A stretch of 15,534 bases of DNA, from the NCBI GenBank assembly GCA_041645325.1, contig JBAZQI010000024.1, positions 1 through 15,534 on the forward strand, written 5' to 3'. Positions 14,382 to 15,534 of the stretch are shown here, in pieces. Below the pieces are notes generated by a model. That model saw only the letters and a list, made by a program, of their open reading frames with translations, was not told the origin of the DNA and searched no databases. Each line of letters opens with the position of its first letter. Within the stretch, counting starts at the first letter, position 1. The DNA comes from JAFCCL01 sp041645325. Lineage in GTDB: Archaea; Iainarchaeota; Iainarchaeia; Iainarchaeales; GCA-2688035. The translations under genes and the position numbers were made by a program.

Positions 14382-15253
14382 TCCCCAATTACCTCGGTTT
14401 TTTTGCCCATTATACCCATTGGCCTGAACAGCAGGAACACTATCAGTATGAAGAATGCTATTGCGTCCTTGTAGCCGCTTGGGAGGAACCATATTCCGAT
14501 GTTTTCAGCAAGGCCGATGAAATAAGAGCCCAAAATTGCGCCCGGAACGCTTCCCACGCCGCCCACAATTACTGCCGCAAACGCCTTGATGTTCGGCATC
14601 AGCCCCATCATTGGCTCAAGGTTTGTTTCCATTGCTATGAGCACGCCGCCCATTGCCGCAAGGGCAGAGCCGTAGGCAAAGGTTATTGTAACTACCTTTT
14701 CCGAGTCAATGCCAATGCTTTCCGCCAGCTGCCTGTTGCTTGCCACTGCCTCCACTTGTTTTCCGATTTTGGTTTTTTTCATCAGCACCCATGTGAGAAT
14801 CATCAATGCAAGCGCAACAATTACAATCAGGATTTGGGTTTTTGTGATGATAAAGCCGAACATTTCAATCCCTTTTTCCACAGGACCAAGCGAATAGGTC
14901 TTGATTTCGTTTCCGAAAATCAGTGCAATCGTGTTCTGCAAAAGAATGGAAACAGCAACAGCCGCAATCAGCGGCATTAGCATGTGCTGTTTTCTCAACG
15001 GCCTGAATGCAAACCTGTTGATTAGCAGGCCAAGCCCTATTCCTACAAGGATTGCGGCAATGAAACCGGCCCAGAGCGGCAGGCCAAGCGTTGCGCTCAC
15101 AACAAGTGCGGCGTACGCTCCAACCATTGCTACTTCGCCGTGCGCAAAGTGAATCAGCCTTAAAATGCCGAAAATGAGGGTCAAGCCAATGGCAAGCAGC
15201 GCGTATTCAGAGCCTGCAATAATGCCGTTTACCACAAGCTGCTCAAGGACCAT
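14378..15253 (-). CDS. livH: LIV-type ABC transporter permease (LivH-like)
   Basis: First permease subunit of the importer; 291 residues with about eight hydrophobic segments. LivH features: the opening NGIIAGSEYALLAIGLTLIF (about 9-28), the LIHFAHGEVAMVGAY segment (about 33-47), a cytoplasmic EAA-type loop around ASNRQLAESIGID, and AFAAVIVGGVGSVPGAILG in the C-terminal third. ATG 15253 is the first gene of the operon, with a TATA-like box centred 32 nt upstream. Its TGA overlaps the ATG of lipoprotein 2 (ATGA). Normal length, no broken motifs. The hicA-like gene ends 35 nt upstream on the same strand. Confidence 0.95.
   Translation of the reverse strand: MVLEQLVVNGIIAGSEYALLAIGLTLIFGILRLIHFAHGEVAMVGAYAALVVSATLGLPLWAGFIAAILVGIGLGLLINRFAFRPLRKQHMLMPLIAAVAVSILLQNTIALIFGNEIKTYSLGPVEKGIEMFGFIITKTQILIVIVALALMILTWVLMKKTKIGKQVEAVASNRQLAESIGIDSEKVVTITFAYGSALAAMGGVLIAMETNLEPMMGLMPNIKAFAAVIVGGVGSVPGAILGSYFIGLAENIGIWFLPSGYKDAIAFFILIVFLLFRPMGIMGKKTEVIGE
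14391..14395 (-). promoter_or_regulatory. Ribosome-binding site deciding the start of lipoprotein 2
   Basis: GAGGT on the minus strand lies 9 nt before the ATG at 14381, inside the end of the LivH gene. It supports this start over the longer open frame reaching 14492. Confidence 0.6.
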
Positions 15254-15279
15254 AAAGCAAAAAATAGAGGGAAAAAGGG

Positions 15280-15290
15280 GTTAATAAGTT
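15280..15290 (-). promoter_or_regulatory. TATA-like box of the liv operon, overlapping the hicA stop
   Basis: AACTTATTAAC on the minus strand is centred about 32 nt before the LivH ATG. It overlaps the last bases of the HicA-like gene (stop at 15289-15291). The transporter can therefore be transcribed independently of the toxin gene, from a leaderless or nearly leaderless mRNA. Confidence 0.45.
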
Positions 15291-15510
15291 AACGCAGCAT
15301 TTCAATGAATTCTTCTTTTGTTATTCCCATTGCTTTTATGATTTGCAGCAATGTGCCTTTCTTCAGCTTTTTGTGGTTTGGAATGACAAGCATTTTTTCT
15401 TCCCCGCCTTTCAGAATCAGGTGGCTTCCTTTTTGCCTTACAAGCTCAAACCCCAATTTTGAAGCAACCCTTATTACTTTTGTTGCAGAAACAGCGGGAA
15501 GCTTAGGCAT
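15289..15510 (-). CDS. hicA: HicA-type toxin (mRNA interferase)
   Basis: Small RNA-cleaving toxin of the HicA family (YcfA-like), normally held inactive by a HicB antitoxin. The 73 residues are typical. The double-stranded-RNA-binding-like fold shows the usual pattern: MPKLPAVS start, the KLGFELVRQKGSHLIL core with catalytic His in GSH (residues about 29-31), the VIPNHKKLKKGTLLQII segment, and a TKEEF ending. ATG 15510 is preceded by GTGAAGG. An upstream frame ends inside this gene (8-nt overlap), as expected of a two-gene toxin-antitoxin unit. Some HicA-like proteins stand alone without proven toxicity, so activity is inferred. Confidence 0.88.
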   Translation of the reverse strand: MPKLPAVSATKVIRVASKLGFELVRQKGSHLILKGGEEKMLVIPNHKKLKKGTLLQIIKAMGITKEEFIEMLR

Positions 15511-15534
15511 ATGCCTTCACTTCTGTTTTTACAA
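15503..15534 (-). CDS. C-terminal end of an upstream gene overlapping hicA, probably HicB-type antitoxin (partial)
   Basis: The minus strand is open from the right window edge to a TAA at 15503-15505 and encodes ...VKTEVKAYA. It overlaps the hicA start by 8 nt (ATGCCTAA). Only nine codons are visible, so identity rests on position: an overlapping partner directly before hicA is usually the HicB antitoxin. Another frame could in principle be the real one. Confidence 0.35.
   Translation of the reverse strand, partial: VKTEVKAYA

Noticed and set aside
14382..14492. 37-residue N-terminal extension of lipoprotein 2
   Set aside because: It would bury the lipoprotein signal. ATG 14381 has a well-placed GAGGT site and ATGA coupling.
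14366..14980. 204-codon plus-strand frame over livH
   Set aside because: Antisense to a clear permease; rich in His, Cys and Tyr, with no domain.
1..15534. CRISPR arrays, tRNA or rRNA genes
   Set aside because: No regularly spaced repeats and no tRNA- or rRNA-like conserved segments were seen on either strand by reading; a dedicated tRNA/Rfam scan could not be run.

Overview
The window looks like a piece of an archaeal chromosome. Three things point this way: several genes carry TATA-like boxes about 24-32 nt upstream of their start codons, fitting leaderless transcripts; NucS and an Lhr-type helicase are present; and genes inside operons carry GAGGT/AAGGAG ribosome sites while first genes usually do not. 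Compact spacing, overlapping genes, TTG/GTG starts and short intergenic gaps would suit a small-genome (perhaps DPANN-type) archaeon, but the lineage cannot be fixed from this sequence alone. No rRNA, tRNA, CRISPR array or recognisable insertion sequence was seen.

Layout. 1-1854 (minus) is the N-terminal 618 residues of a P-type ATPase of the P3A proton-pump type, cut by the left edge. A divergent promoter region separates it from nucS (plus, mismatch endonuclease) and an unrecognised all-helical 225-aa protein. These converge on an enolase-CNNM/CorC operon (minus). Divergent from enolase lies a PRPP synthetase gene (plus). An island of about 900 nt follows (7129-8026). It holds a 53-aa membrane protein gene, a perfect 12-bp hairpin, a possible structured RNA bounded by a second 12-bp inverted repeat, and a possible 53-aa basic protein on the opposite strand. 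Next is a long Lhr-type superfamily 2 helicase gene (plus), convergent with a five-gene branched-chain amino acid (LIV/HAAT-type) ABC transporter operon (minus). That operon reads permease H, lipoprotein 2, permease M, lipoprotein 1, ATPase. At the right edge a HicA-type toxin gene and the last codons of an overlapping upstream gene (probably its antitoxin) lie just before the transporter promoter.

How the genes fit together. The transporter operon is a self-contained import system: two lipoproteins capture the ligand, two different permease subunits form the channel, and one ATPase drives it. The second ATPase normal for this family (LivF) is not in the cluster, and the one present mixes LivG and LivF features. 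NucS ends in a textbook PCNA-binding motif, linking it to the replication clamp; Lhr is a second DNA-repair-related enzyme. Enolase and PRPP synthetase are housekeeping metabolism. The P3A pump and the CNNM protein are membrane proteins for ion handling. The most unexplained stretch is 7129-8026.
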